A stretch of DNA of 64,000 nucleotides, from contig NZ_LQIU01000012.1 of NCBI RefSeq assembly GCF_001499995.1, positions 1 through 64,000 on the forward strand, read 5' to 3'. Positions within the stretch are counted from its first letter, which is position 1, and every line of letters starts with the position of its first letter. Source of the DNA: Mycobacterium sp. IS-1496. GTDB lineage: Bacteria; Actinomycetota; Actinomycetes; Mycobacteriales; Mycobacteriaceae. Under the pieces are notes generated by a model that saw only the letters and a list, made by a program, of their open reading frames with translations, ran no database searches and had not been told where the DNA came from. The position numbers were made by a program, and so were the translations under genes. Below, piece after piece: positions 23,455 to 37,336 of the stretch.

Positions 23455-25068
23455 TCAGGGGTTGATGGGCGCGGTGAACCGCTCCAGCTGCACCGGTGGC
23501 GTATGCGACGACGCGGGCGGCAGTTCGAGCGGGACACCGTCGATCACGCGAACGACGGTGCTCTTCTCGCGGTCGAAGTTCAGCGTGCCGTGCTGGAAGT
23601 TCTGCTTGATCCACAGCGGTTCGTGGATCTCGCCGCTGGTGGGCAGTCCGAGGGCGCCGCGTTCGAAACCGAGCGAACCCCAGGCGTCGTAGAGGGCGCC
23701 CATCACCGGGGCCGCACCGCTTTCCGGCGACCAGTACATCGCGCCGCGTTCGAATCGCACGTACCGGGCCGATCCCTCGCCGGCGGCCTCCGGCGAGGTG
23801 GGTGCGCCGAGCGCGCCGGCCATCCCGCCCATCTTCGTCCAGCGGTCGAAAATCGCTCCGCCACGCAGTGTTTCGGCGAGGTCCTCCGGCCCGGGCGGCG
23901 CGTTGAACCGGGCGGCGATGGCCCGCAGGTCGCCCATCGCGGCGTACGCGGCGTTGCCGGGGCATTCGGTGTTGCCGACGTCGCGGTGGGTGAAGATGCT
24001 CGGCAGCCTGGGCGTCGCACCGGCCGGGAAGTGGGTGAAGGAGCCGCCGGCGCTGGTCAGCACCGTGGTGCCCATCGGGTCGACGCGGTCGAGGCCGAGC
24101 CGCCAGCCCAGCAGCCTGCCGGTGGTGCGCAGTTGGATGGGGGTGGGCGGGACCACCTCGAAGTTGCCCATCATCGCGACACCCCATGTGTCGGTGTTGA
24201 AACCGCCGGTGTGGGAGGCCTCGACCGGGCGGTCCATCCCGCCCGCGCGGCCCTCGAAGACCTGGCCGAACTTGTCGACCAGGGCGTTGTAGCCCAGGTC
24301 GCACCAGCCCAGCGTGCGGGTGTGGTACTCGTAGATCGACCGGACCATCCCGGCCGAATCCTCCGGCGCGTAGTCGTTGCTGCCCGCGGTGTGGTGGACG
24401 ACCCCGGCGCGGACGGCGGCGTCGTAGCGCGGCGCGCCGCACCGCATCGATTCGTCGGCGCCCCACTGTGCGCGGGTGATGATGCGCGGCGGGACCCCGG
24501 GGGCGACCACGGCGTTCGGGAGCGGCGCGGTGTCCACCGGCGCCTGCGGCGGAGAAATCAGCACCGCGTTGATGTTCTGCGCGAACGGCTGCTCGACGGT
24601 GGCGGGCAGGTAGCCGAGATCGGGCCCCCGGCGTTCGGCGGCCGACGGGGCGCTCGGCGGAGCGTCGGCCGGCCTGGTCACGGCGATCTGGACGGTGGTG
24701 GTGCGCCCGACGAACACCGGATCGGTGCCACGCCGCGCGGCGGCCTCCTCGCCCACGCCTTCGAGGGGTTCGGCCTCGTACCAAGGCCCCCAGGAGCCGT
24801 CGTCCTTCTTGGCGCGCACCCGCGCTGAGGTTCCGGTGAGGTCCTCGGCGGTCAGCGCCACCATGGAGAACGGGGTGTCCTGGTGGATCTCGCGGACGGT
24901 CTCGCCACCGCCGAGCCCGGGGAGGGGCTGTTCGGTCACGGTGGGGGCGCCGGGCGCCGCGGATTCGTCGTCGTCACCGGGCAGTCCGTTGATTGCCCAC
25001 GGAAGGAGCACGAGCGTCGCCGCTAACGCGGTGAAGAAGAGCGACGGCGCAGGTCGGCGGGACAGCAC
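23455..25068 (-). CDS. Secreted PGRP/amidase_2 protein with LGFP repeats (Rv3811-like)
   Basis: 537 residues. The N-terminus is an uncleaved or Sec signal helix (PSLFFTALAATLVLLPWAI). A linker with tandem beta elements leads to a peptidoglycan-recognition/N-acetylmuramoyl-L-alanine amidase domain at about 195-390: VVHHTAGSNDY and FTHRDVGNTECPGN provide the zinc ligands and Cys. C-terminal LGFP-type repeats (LGAPTSPE, LGLPTSGE) probably bind arabinogalactan. It should act on wall peptidoglycan outside the membrane. Divergence from its downstream erp gene is tight: erp follows on the same strand upstream. Confidence 0.88.
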   Translation of the reverse strand: MLSRRPAPSLFFTALAATLVLLPWAINGLPGDDDESAAPGAPTVTEQPLPGLGGGETVREIHQDTPFSMVALTAEDLTGTSARVRAKKDDGSWGPWYEAEPLEGVGEEAAARRGTDPVFVGRTTTVQIAVTRPADAPPSAPSAAERRGPDLGYLPATVEQPFAQNINAVLISPPQAPVDTAPLPNAVVAPGVPPRIITRAQWGADESMRCGAPRYDAAVRAGVVHHTAGSNDYAPEDSAGMVRSIYEYHTRTLGWCDLGYNALVDKFGQVFEGRAGGMDRPVEASHTGGFNTDTWGVAMMGNFEVVPPTPIQLRTTGRLLGWRLGLDRVDPMGTTVLTSAGGSFTHFPAGATPRLPSIFTHRDVGNTECPGNAAYAAMGDLRAIAARFNAPPGPEDLAETLRGGAIFDRWTKMGGMAGALGAPTSPEAAGEGSARYVRFERGAMYWSPESGAAPVMGALYDAWGSLGFERGALGLPTSGEIHEPLWIKQNFQHGTLNFDREKSTVVRVIDGVPLELPPASSHTPPVQLERFTAPINP

Positions 25069-25142
25069 GGACTGATGTTACGTATGTGTCAGTTGTTACT
25101 GATGTTTCGACACGGCCGAAAACGGCAACCAAATAAAATCGC

Positions 25143-25183
25143 AACGGCACCGCAGAGCCGCGATCGGCTTCTGCGGTGCCGTT
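25143..25183 (-). terminator. Terminator behind erp
   Basis: A near-perfect 18-base-pair hairpin (AACGGCACCGCAGA opposing TTCTGCGGTGCCGTT, inner CGGC/GCCG around a four-base loop, one bulge) starts 15 bases past the erp stop. Read on the minus strand it is followed by GCGATTTTATTTGG, an unusually T-rich tail for this genome, so it is a good intrinsic terminator. It insulates erp from the amidase gene. Confidence 0.85.
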
Positions 25184-25197
25184 TCGATGCAGGTCTT

Positions 25198-26058
25198 CTA
25201 CATGCCCGGGGCGGCGGGCGGGGCGGGCGGAGGCGGCAGCGGCGCACCGGCCGGTGGGGCCGCGGACTTGATGGCCCCGGTGATCGCGGGCACCACGACA
25301 CCCTTGAGCAGGTCGATGGCCTGGCCGGCGCCGAGCTGGTTGGCCGCGCTGGACAGATCGCCCAGCAGTCCGGTGCTCGCGGGAGCGGTGGGCACCGTCG
25401 CCATCAGCGGATCGCCGAGGATCGGGTAGGTGCCCAGCGTGGGATCCGCGCCCAGCGGCGCGGAGATCGGCACCTCGCCCGGCACCGGCAGGGCGCCGGT
25501 GGAGACCGGGGTGAGCGCCGGGTCGAGAGTCGGCGTGGTGAGGCCCGGCGTGCTCAGCCCGGGCGAAGTCAGCCCCGGGAGATCACCGGTGGGGCTGGTC
25601 AGCCCCGGGCTGGTCAGCGCGGGGTTGGTCAGGCCGGCGTCACCGAGAGCCGGGGCCGTCGCGGTCAGCGGGGGCACGCTGGCATCCGGCGTCGTCAGGC
25701 CGGGGGTGGTCAGGCCGGGGGCCGTCAGTCCGGGGGTGGTCAGGCCCGGGGACGTGAGCCCCGGTGCGCCCAGTCCCGGGGTGGTCAGCGTCGTCGGCGC
25801 GGACGGCGTGCCGGTCAGCACCCCGGTCGGCATCGGCGGCAGGTTGATGCCGAACGACGACAGCCCCTGGGTCAGCGCGGACATCAACTCGCTGGGCAGA
25901 TCGGTGACCATGGCGGCCTGGACGAATTCACGGTGCTGAGGCGCATCGGTGGACCCCGAGAGTTGGGTCACGGCCACGGCTGCGACTGGACTTGCGACGG
26001 CCAGGGCGGCGAACGCGCTCATGGCTGTCGAGGCCTTGCTGCGACGTCGGTTCGGCAC
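25198..26058 (-). CDS. erp: Exported repetitive protein Erp
   Basis: 286 residues, GTG start with GGAG upstream. It opens with the typical basic N-region and signal helix (MPNRRRSKASTAMSAFAALAVAS) and the conserved FVQAAMVTDLPSELMSALTQGLSSFG segment. The centre (about residues 91-178) is a variable PGLTS-type repeat region, and the conserved C-terminal part AIDLLKGVVVPAI is followed by a Pro-rich tail. Erp is a surface protein important for growth and virulence in M. tuberculosis; repeat number varies by species. It diverges from glf over a 248-base promoter region. Confidence 0.93.
   Translation of the reverse strand: MPNRRRSKASTAMSAFAALAVASPVAAVAVTQLSGSTDAPQHREFVQAAMVTDLPSELMSALTQGLSSFGINLPPMPTGVLTGTPSAPTTLTTPGLGAPGLTSPGLTTPGLTAPGLTTPGLTTPDASVPPLTATAPALGDAGLTNPALTSPGLTSPTGDLPGLTSPGLSTPGLTTPTLDPALTPVSTGALPVPGEVPISAPLGADPTLGTYPILGDPLMATVPTAPASTGLLGDLSSAANQLGAGQAIDLLKGVVVPAITGAIKSAAPPAGAPLPPPPAPPAAPGM
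25525..25788 (-). repeat. PGLTS pentapeptide repeat block in erp
   Basis: About a dozen degenerate units of P-G-L-T-S/T/A in two runs, residues about 94-124 and 150-175, separated by a non-repeat stretch. At DNA level the units show as recurring GGTCAGSCCGGG-like 15-mers on the plus strand. Confidence 0.85.
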
Positions 26059-26219
26059 GGAAGTCTCCTCAATACATGGACTACATGTGGCTATTGCTCG
26101 TAGTGGTCAAATCGGTGTCGACCGCGCCGAACTCCCTCTCTCGAGCCCACGCTCCGACGAGACCGATGCTACTGGCGTGACTGGTGTGACTAGAGTGGCG
26201 ATACTGAATCGTGAGCTAA

Positions 26220-29422
<3,203 letters not shown>

Positions 29423-29425
29423 ACG

Positions 29426-29944
29426 ATGGTTGACGAACCGCGCGGCGAGGACGCCGCGTTGGTGGCAGTGCAGGCGGCTCTGGCCGGGCGCCCCGGGGTG
29501 CTCGAGGGTGCGCGTGGGCTGTCCCATTTCGGGGAGCACAGCGCGGGCTGGCTGGCCGTCGCCGGGCTCGGCGCGCTGCTGCAGCCGCACCGCCGCCGCG
29601 AATGGGTGGTCGCCGGTGCGGGTGCGTTCGCCGCACACGCCGCCGCGGTGCTGATCAAACGGGTGGTGCGCCGGGAGCGGCCGCATCACCCGGCCATCGC
29701 CGTCAACGTCGGCACGCCCAGCCGGCTGAGCTTCCCGTCCGCGCACGCGACCTCGACCACCGCGGCCGCGGTGCTGCTCGGCCGGGTGACCGGGTTGCCG
29801 CTGCCCGCGGTGCTGGTGCCGCCGATGGCGTTGTCGCGACTGGTGCTCGGCGTGCACTATCCCAGTGACGTGATGACCGGTGTCGCGGTCGGTGCGGTGG
29901 TCGCCGAGGCCACCGCGCGGGTGGCAGAGCGGGTCGGACACTGA
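29426..29944 (+). CDS. PAP2-family phosphatase, Rv3807c-like
   Basis: 172 residues with the full PAP2 signature: KRVVRRERP, then FPSAHATST, then SRLVLGVHYPSDVMTG, and four hydrophobic segments. In M. tuberculosis this gene has been proposed to dephosphorylate decaprenyl-phosphoribose-5-phosphate, the step before DprE1/DprE2. It starts three bases after glfT2, in one operon with ubiA, whose product makes the proposed substrate; that context supports the role. Confidence 0.88.
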   Translation: MVDEPRGEDAALVAVQAALAGRPGVLEGARGLSHFGEHSAGWLAVAGLGALLQPHRRREWVVAGAGAFAAHAAAVLIKRVVRRERPHHPAIAVNVGTPSRLSFPSAHATSTTAAAVLLGRVTGLPLPAVLVPPMALSRLVLGVHYPSDVMTGVAVGAVVAEATARVAERVGH

Positions 29945-30013
29945 TGGCCGGCAGAGGTGAGCGCGGGGCAATGGAGCGGATCGAGATGGGTTCTGGGCGT
30001 CATGGGTATCGGG

Positions 30014-30934
30014 ATGAGTGAGGAAGCGGCCCCGGTCACCGGACCGCCGCGCAGTCTGCCCGCCGGCATCGTCAAGGCGATCCGGCCGCGGCAGTGGGTG
30101 AAGAACCTGCTGGTGCTCGCCGCGCCACTCGTCGCACTCGGCGACGACCGGTTCACCTACGACTACCGCGAAGTGCTGATCAAAGTGTCGGTGGCGTTCG
30201 TCGCGTTCTGCCTGGCGGCGTCGACGGTCTACCTGGTCAACGACGCCCGCGACGTCGAAGCCGACCGCGCCCACCCCACCAAACGGTTCCGGCCCATCGC
30301 GGCGGGCGTGGTGTCCGAACGGCTGGCCTACGGCCTCGCGATCGTGCTCGGCGCGGCGTCGCTGATCATCTCGTGGCTGCTGACCCCCAACCTCGCGTTG
30401 GTGATGGCGGTCTACATCGTGATCCAGCTGGCCTACTGCTTCGGCCTCAAACATCAAGCGGTCCTTGACATCTGCATCGTGTCGTCGGGGTTCCTGATCC
30501 GCGCCATCGCCGGCGGTGTGGCCGCCGACATCCCACTGTCGCAGTGGTTCCTGCTCGTCATGGCGTTCGGATCGCTGTTCATGGCCGCGGGCAAGCGGTA
30601 CGCCGAACTCCAGTTGGCCGAACGGACCGGCGCCAAGATCCGCAAGTCGCTCGAGCGCTACACCACCACCTACCTGCGGTTCGTGTGGACGATGTCCGCG
30701 ACCGCGGTGGTGCTCTGCTACGGCCTGTGGGCGTTCGGGCGTGACGACCAGGGCGGCACCTCCTGGTTCGTCGTCTCGATGATCCCGTTCACCATCGCGA
30801 TCCTGCGCTACGCCGTCGACGTCGACGGCGGTATGGCCGGTGAGCCCGAGGAGATCGCGCTACGCGACCGGGTGCTGCAGTTCCTCGCCGTGGCGTGGAT
30901 CGGGACTGTCGGTGCGGCAGTCATCTTCGGCTGA
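30014..30934 (+). CDS. ubiA: Decaprenyl-phosphate 5-phosphoribosyltransferase UbiA
   Basis: 306 residues from the ATG at 30014, aligning with the known MSE start; longer starts upstream add non-conserved residues. About nine transmembrane helices. The UbiA prenyl-diphosphate motif is NDARDVEADRAHPTKRFRP with the second acidic motif near YAVDVDGG. It transfers phosphoribose from PRPP to decaprenyl phosphate, the first committed step to decaprenyl-phosphoryl-arabinose. Its product is taken on by the neighbouring phosphatase and DprE1/DprE2 at the other end of the window. Confidence 0.95.
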   Translation: MSEEAAPVTGPPRSLPAGIVKAIRPRQWVKNLLVLAAPLVALGDDRFTYDYREVLIKVSVAFVAFCLAASTVYLVNDARDVEADRAHPTKRFRPIAAGVVSERLAYGLAIVLGAASLIISWLLTPNLALVMAVYIVIQLAYCFGLKHQAVLDICIVSSGFLIRAIAGGVAADIPLSQWFLLVMAFGSLFMAAGKRYAELQLAERTGAKIRKSLERYTTTYLRFVWTMSATAVVLCYGLWAFGRDDQGGTSWFVVSMIPFTIAILRYAVDVDGGMAGEPEEIALRDRVLQFLAVAWIGTVGAAVIFG

Positions 30935-30962
30935 CGCGGCTCGGCGGGCCACCGGGTCGGGT

Positions 30963-32921
30963 GTGGCGCGCCGACTGGCCCGCGGCCCGGCGTTCCCGTT
31001 CGACGTCACCGTCCGGGTCAGTCTGTGGGTCAGTGTCGCCGTGGTGGCGGTGTTGTTCGGCTGGGGCGCCTGGCAGCGCAGGTGGATCGCCGACGACGGC
31101 CTGATCGTGCTGCGCACGGTGCGCAATCTGCTGGCAGGCAACGGGCCGGTGTTCAACGCGGGAGAACGCGTCGAGGCCAACACCTCGACGCTGTGGACCT
31201 ACCTGATCACCGCGGGCGCCTGGGTCGGCGGCTTCGTGCAACTGGAGTACATCGTGCTGGTGTTCGCGCTGGTGCTCAGCGTGGCCGGGGTGGTGCTGGC
31301 GATGCTCGGCACCGCCCGCCTCTACGCGCCCGGCCTGCAGGGCCGCCGGGCGCTGCTGCTGCCCGCCGGGGTGCTGGTCTACATCGCGGTGCCCCCGGCG
31401 CGCGACTTCGCCACCTCCGGGTTGGAGAACGGGCTGGTCATCGCCTATCTCGGCTTGTTGTGGTGGATGTTGGTGTGCTGGTCTCAGGCGTTGCGCGGCC
31501 CGTCGGCGTCAGCCTCGGGCCGCGATGCGGTGAGCGGGCCGTTCACCGCCGCGCTGGCCTTCGTCGCCGGCCTGAGCGTGCTGGTGCGCCCGGAACTCGC
31601 GCTGATCGGCGTCGGTGTGCTGGTGATGGTGCTGGTGGCCGCCCGCTCCTGGCGGCGCCGCCTGCTGATCGTCGTCGCGGGCGGACTCCTGCCGGTGCTC
31701 TACCAGATCTTCCGCATGGGCTACTACGCCCTGATCGTCCCCGGCACCGCCGTGGCCAAGGACGCCACCGGCGCGAAGTGGCCGCAGGGGTTCACGTACT
31801 TCACCAACTTCGCCGAGCCCTACCTGCTGTGGGTGCCCGCCGTCCTGCTGATCCTGACCGGTGTCGTGCTGCTGAGCACCCGCAGCCGCCCGTGGTGGAT
31901 CCGGCACCAGCCGCCCCGCGGCTACGGCCGCCTGGCCCGGATGGTGCAGAGCCCGCCGGCGGTGGTGCTGTTCATCGTGTGCAGCGGCCTGCTGCAGGGC
32001 ATCTACTGGATCCGCCAGGGCGGCGACTTCATGCACGGCCGGGTACTGCTCACCCCGTTGTTCTGCACACTGCTGCCGGTCTCGGTGATCCCCGTCGTCC
32101 TGCCCGACGGCAGCCGGTTCAGCCGCGAGACCGGCTATCTGCTGGCCGGCGCCACCAGCATGCTGTGGCTCGCGGTGGCGGGATGGTCACTGTGGGCGGC
32201 CAATGCGCCGGGGATGGGTCCGGACGCCACCCGGGTCACCGACACCGGCATCGTCGACGAGCGCCGCTTCTATGCGCAGGCCACCGGTCACGCCCACCCG
32301 CTGACCGCCGCCGACTACCTGGACTATCCGCGGATGCGCGCGGTCGTCACCGCGCTGGAGAACACCCCCGACGGGGCCCTGCTGCTGCCCGCGGGCAACT
32401 ACGACATGTGGGACGTGGTGCCCGCGCTCCCGCCGCCGCCCGACGCCGGCAGGGACTACATCGGTCCGCACACCGTGTTCTTCACCAACCTGGGCATGCT
32501 CGGGATGAACGTGGGCCTCGACGTGCGGGTCATCGACCAGATCGGGCTGGCCAACCCGCTGGCCGCGCACACCGAACGCCTCGAGGACGGCCGCATCGGC
32601 CACGACAAGAACCTGTTCCCGGACTGGGCGATCGCCGAGGGGCCGTTCCTCAAGATCCCGCCGTACCTGCCGGTGTACATCGACCGGGACTGGGTCGCCC
32701 AGGCCGAGGCGGCGCTGAAGTGCCCGGCCACCGAGTCGGTGCTGAACTCGATCCGCGCGCCGCTGACGCCCCGGCAGTTTCTGTCCAACGTGGCGCACGC
32801 CTACGAATTCACCCAGTACCGGTTGAACCGGGTGCCGCGCGACGAGCTCATCCGGTGCGGGATGGCCGTCCCCGAACCCCACGAACCGCCGTACACGGGC
32901 ATGCCGGCGGCCGGGCCGTGA
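30963..32921 (+). CDS. aftB: Terminal beta-1,2-arabinofuranosyltransferase AftB
   Basis: 652 residues from the GTG at 30963, just after ubiA; a GTG at 30912 would overlap ubiA by 23 bases and add 17 residues. The GT-C catalytic acids are in RRWIADDGLIVLRTVRN on the first extracellular loop. About ten membrane helices occupy the first 400 residues, and the C-terminal periplasmic region carries TGHAHPLTAADYLDYPRM and HDKNLFPDW. It caps arabinan with beta-1,2 arabinose where mycolates attach. A basic N-terminal extension of about 15 residues (ARRLARGPAFPFD) exceeds the M. tuberculosis protein. Confidence 0.92.
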   Translation: MARRLARGPAFPFDVTVRVSLWVSVAVVAVLFGWGAWQRRWIADDGLIVLRTVRNLLAGNGPVFNAGERVEANTSTLWTYLITAGAWVGGFVQLEYIVLVFALVLSVAGVVLAMLGTARLYAPGLQGRRALLLPAGVLVYIAVPPARDFATSGLENGLVIAYLGLLWWMLVCWSQALRGPSASASGRDAVSGPFTAALAFVAGLSVLVRPELALIGVGVLVMVLVAARSWRRRLLIVVAGGLLPVLYQIFRMGYYALIVPGTAVAKDATGAKWPQGFTYFTNFAEPYLLWVPAVLLILTGVVLLSTRSRPWWIRHQPPRGYGRLARMVQSPPAVVLFIVCSGLLQGIYWIRQGGDFMHGRVLLTPLFCTLLPVSVIPVVLPDGSRFSRETGYLLAGATSMLWLAVAGWSLWAANAPGMGPDATRVTDTGIVDERRFYAQATGHAHPLTAADYLDYPRMRAVVTALENTPDGALLLPAGNYDMWDVVPALPPPPDAGRDYIGPHTVFFTNLGMLGMNVGLDVRVIDQIGLANPLAAHTERLEDGRIGHDKNLFPDWAIAEGPFLKIPPYLPVYIDRDWVAQAEAALKCPATESVLNSIRAPLTPRQFLSNVAHAYEFTQYRLNRVPRDELIRCGMAVPEPHEPPYTGMPAAGP

Positions 32922-33249
32922 CGGCTCCCCGGTGGCGACCGCCGATTTGTCGGCCGGGTGTGTCGTCTGTTTGGGTAACGCCGGAGGCAGGTCGGGGCGA
33001 TACCCCGGTCAGGTGTCCCGCACACCGGTTGAACGCTGCCCTGACGACCGCCGTGTCAACGGCCCCGAACCCGATCGAAGGACCGCAGATGCCCAGCACG
33101 CCGCGTTCCGGCCCGGCCGCGCGTCTGCGCACGTCGGGGGCGGTGATCGCGGTTCGTCGGCCCCGGGTGATCAATTCCACGCACACCCCCGGTGGCGACG
33201 TCGCCACCCTCGGATCCCCCCTCGGCGGGCACCCGCGCGCCGGGGCGCT

Positions 33250-34475
<1,226 letters not shown>

Positions 34476-34503
34476 CCGACGGCTCACGCAACGATCCGCA
34501 GGC

Positions 34504-34531
34504 GGCGGCGATCCCTCACGGGGTCGCCGCC
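34504..34531 (+). terminator. Hairpin terminator behind fbpA
   Basis: A 12-base-pair stem (GGCGGCGATCCC opposing GGGGTCGCCGCC, one G-T pair) with a four-base loop, 29 bases past the fbpA stop. No T run follows. It separates fbpA from the MPT51 gene. Confidence 0.65.
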
Positions 34532-34638
34532 GTCGGCCGTTTGCGGGGGCTTTCCAACCCGGCGCCCGACAGTGGTGTGGTTCACTACCTGCGGCGGGGA
34601 TTGGCGAACAGACGGTCGACAGACGTGAGGTGTGCCGA

Positions 34639-35535
34639 ATGATGCGTGGGTTGTTGCGAGCGGTCGCGGCCGTGGTGCTGGCCGCGGGCCTGTGGTCGGC
34701 GACGGAGATGACCTCCGAGACCACCGCCCGGGCCCAGGGCGTCGAGTACCTGATGGTGCCTTCGGCCGCCATGGGCCGGGCCATCCCGGTCGCGTTCCAG
34801 GGTGGGGGACCGCACGCGGTGTTCCTGCTCGACGCCTTCAACGCCGCCCCCGAGGTGAGCAACTGGGTGACCGCGGGCAACGCGATGAACACGCTTGCCG
34901 GCAAGGGCATCTCGGTCGCCGCGCCCGCCGGCGGCGCGTGGAGCCTCTACACCAACTGGGAGCAGGACGGCAGCCGGCAGTGGGAGACGTTCCTGGCCAC
35001 CGAGCTGCCAGACTGGCTGGCCGCCAACAAGGGCCTGGCCCCCGGCGGGCACGGCATCGTCGGCGCTGCCCAGGGCGGGACCGGCGCGATGATGATGGCC
35101 ACCTTCCATCCCGACCGCTTCCGCTACGCCGGGTCCATGTCGGGGTTCATGACACCGTCGGCCACCACGCTCAACGGCGCCATCACCGCGGGCCTGGCCC
35201 AGTACGGCGGCGTCGACACCCGCAACATGTGGGGCCTCCCACAGCTGGGCCGCTGGAAGTGGCACGACCCCGACGTCCACATCCAGCTGCTGGCGAACAA
35301 CAACACCCGGCTGTGGGTCTACAGCCCGACCACGCTGACATGCGTCGACCCGGCCGCGATGATCGGGTACTGCGATCAGGCCCAGGGCAGCAACCGGGCG
35401 TTCTACCAGCACTATCGTGCCGTCGGCGGCAGCAACGGGCACTTCGACTTCCCGGCGGGCGGCGAGCACGGCTGGGGCAGCTGGGCGCCGCAACTGGGAG
35501 CCATGTCGGGTGACCTGGTGGCCGCGATCCGCTGA
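34639..35535 (+). CDS. mpt51: MPT51/FbpD, antigen-85-like protein without catalytic serine
   Basis: 298 residues with an N-terminal signal peptide (LLRAVAAVVLAAGLWSA, cleavage after ARA around residue 33). The fold is antigen 85 ([20 protein letters not shown]), but the nucleophile motif reads VGAAQGGTG, so Ala replaces the Ser of GLSMAGS. No mycolyltransferase activity is expected; MPT51 of M. tuberculosis shares this loss and is thought to bind matrix or wall glycans. Adjacent second ATG at 34642 is an alternative start. It has its own promoter space behind the fbpA terminator. Confidence 0.9.
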   Translation: MMRGLLRAVAAVVLAAGLWSATEMTSETTARAQGVEYLMVPSAAMGRAIPVAFQGGGPHAVFLLDAFNAAPEVSNWVTAGNAMNTLAGKGISVAAPAGGAWSLYTNWEQDGSRQWETFLATELPDWLAANKGLAPGGHGIVGAAQGGTGAMMMATFHPDRFRYAGSMSGFMTPSATTLNGAITAGLAQYGGVDTRNMWGLPQLGRWKWHDPDVHIQLLANNNTRLWVYSPTTLTCVDPAAMIGYCDQAQGSNRAFYQHYRAVGGSNGHFDFPAGGEHGWGSWAPQLGAMSGDLVAAIR

Positions 35536-35590
35536 CCGGCGGCCGATCCGGTCACCGGGGCCCGCGTCGGGCAGCCGGTACCGTGGAACC

Positions 35591-36070
35591 GTGCAGCACA
35601 CCCAACGGCGGATCCTCCCCACGCTGTTCGTGCTGTCCGCGGTCGTGCTCGTCGCCGCGTGCGCGCTGACCGACGACGTGCTCAACCGTGACGTCACCTC
35701 GACCGCGCCACCGCCGCCCGCCGCGCTACCCCATGACGCGGGCGACCGCGGATCGGATCTGCCCAGCCCGCCCGAGGGCGCCGGGCAGCCGGGTGCGGTG
35801 ACGGTCACCGGCCAGCAGCGGCGCTACCTGGACGCGCTGAAGGCCGCCGGGGTGCGGGCCACCACCGAACTGCGAGCCCTGTCCATCGGATCCGCGGTCT
35901 GTCAGGCGCGCGCGGCCAAGCAGAGCGATCAGGCGGTGTGGGAGTTCATCCTGCCGCTCGTGCGCAGCGACGTGCGCGCGACGCGACCCAGTTCCATGCG
36001 AACCTCGGTGAGGGAGGTCGACTCCGCGACCGCCGACTACATTCGCATCGCAACCGAACGACTCTGCTAG
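35591..36070 (+). CDS. DUF732-like lipoprotein
   Basis: 159 residues from the GTG at 35591. The N-terminus is a lipoprotein signal: [13 protein letters not shown] with the lipobox Cys near residue 24. A Pro/Ala-rich linker leads to a helical C-terminal domain ([27 protein letters not shown]) with Cys at about 103 and at the final residue, fitting the DUF732 disulfide-stabilised fold. It should sit on the outer face of the plasma membrane. It lies between mpt51 and culp6 on the same strand; I recall a similar gene at this place in M. smegmatis but not in M. tuberculosis. Confidence 0.72.
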   Translation: MQHTQRRILPTLFVLSAVVLVAACALTDDVLNRDVTSTAPPPPAALPHDAGDRGSDLPSPPEGAGQPGAVTVTGQQRRYLDALKAAGVRATTELRALSIGSAVCQARAAKQSDQAVWEFILPLVRSDVRATRPSSMRTSVREVDSATADYIRIATERLC

Positions 36071-36104
36071 CGCAGACCCGCGTACGCGAGGAGCCGAATA
36101 CCCC

Positions 36105-37112
36105 ATGCCGAAAACCAGTCGACGCAAGCGTCACCGCATCCTCGCCCTGGCCGCCGCCGGGGCGATGGCCCTGGTGGTGGTGCTGGTCGTGGCCATCATC
36201 GTGGTGGTGATGCGCAAACCCGACACACCGGACACGGCGCTGCCCCCCACCGCGGTGCCGCCGACGGGCGTGCCGTCGACCGGGAAGCCGCGCCCGGAGT
36301 TCCAGGACGCCAGCTGCCCGGACGTGCAGCTGCTGTCCATTCCGGGCACGTGGGAGTCCTCGCCGCAGATGGACCCGTTCAACCCCAACCAGTTCCCGAT
36401 CGCGCTGCTGCTCAACGTGACCAACCCGCTGCGCGCGGAGTTCGGCAACGACCGCCTCGAGATCTACACGGTTCCCTACACCGCGCAGTTCCACAATCCG
36501 TTCTCGGCGGACAAGCAGATGTCGTACAACGACAGTCGCGCCGAGGGCACCCAGGCCGCGGTCAAGGCGCTGACGGACATGAACAACCGGTGCCCGTTGA
36601 CCAGCTACGTCATCGTCGGGTTCTCGCAGGGCGCGGTGATCGCCGGGGACATCGCCAGCGACGTCGGCAACGGCCGCGGCCCCATCGACCAGGACCTGCT
36701 GCTCGGGGTGACCGCGATCGCCGACGGCCGCCGCCAGACCGGTGTCGGGCAGGACGTCGGGCCCAACCCGCCGGGGGTGGGTGCGGAGATCACGCTGCAC
36801 GAGGTGCCGACGCTGAGCGCCCTGGGCCTGAGCATGACGGGACCGCGTCCGGGTGGTTTCGGCCAGCTCAACGACCGGGTCTTCGAGATCTGCGCGCCGG
36901 GCGACCTGATCTGCGCCGCTCCGGAGTCGGCGTTCTCGATCGTCAACCTGCCACGCACGCTGGAGACCCTGGCGGGCGGCGCCGGTCAGCCGATCCATGC
37001 GATGTACGCCACCCCGCAGTTCTGGCAGGTCGACGGCCAGCCGGCGACGGAGTGGACGCTGAACTGGGCGCGGAACGTCATCGAGAGCGCGCCGCAACCA
37101 AAACATGGTTGA
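36105..37112 (+). CDS. culp6: Cutinase-like phospholipase/thioesterase, Rv3802c-like
   Basis: 335 residues, matching Rv3802c. A single N-terminal membrane anchor ([24 protein letters not shown]) is followed by a Pro-rich linker and the cutinase fold. The nucleophile elbow is [13 protein letters not shown], with the second catalytic Asp in [12 protein letters not shown] and the His in [14 protein letters not shown]. In mycobacteria this essential periplasmic esterase has phospholipase A and thioesterase activity and is conserved with the mycolate genes. GAGGAG precedes the ATG by about 13 bases. Confidence 0.9.
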   Translation: MPKTSRRKRHRILALAAAGAMALVVVLVVAIIVVVMRKPDTPDTALPPTAVPPTGVPSTGKPRPEFQDASCPDVQLLSIPGTWESSPQMDPFNPNQFPIALLLNVTNPLRAEFGNDRLEIYTVPYTAQFHNPFSADKQMSYNDSRAEGTQAAVKALTDMNNRCPLTSYVIVGFSQGAVIAGDIASDVGNGRGPIDQDLLLGVTAIADGRRQTGVGQDVGPNPPGVGAEITLHEVPTLSALGLSMTGPRPGGFGQLNDRVFEICAPGDLICAAPESAFSIVNLPRTLETLAGGAGQPIHAMYATPQFWQVDGQPATEWTLNWARNVIESAPQPKHG

Positions 37113-37336
37113 CATGTGACCGAGTTGATTTGGCGAGTGCCTGGACGGCCCTTAACATGCTTGACATTAAGAGAAAACTAAGGCTGGGAGCCATGACCGA
37201 CGCGGGTTCGCGGAGACCGGCACCCGCCCTAGCGCGAGTAAAATTTTGAGCTTCGGGTCCGCGCCCTCCGCCGAGGGACTGCAGCGTCCCTAAGAGGAGC
37301 CGTGCAGCAAGCCGCGGTGTGACAGGAGAGTGTGAA
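37113..37336 (+). promoter_or_regulatory. Promoter region of fadD32-pks13-accD4
   Basis: 224 bases, clearly richer in A/T than flanking genes, especially at 37150-37195 and 37235-37250. A TTGACA hexamer is at 37161-37166 and a TAAAAT hexamer at 37239-37244, but their spacing does not make one standard promoter, so either may belong to separate start sites. No terminator hairpin behind culp6 is evident. Confidence 0.5.

Noticed and set aside
25525-25788. Regular short repeats resembling a CRISPR array
   Set aside because: They are in-frame PGLTS codon repeats inside erp, without spacers or cas genes.
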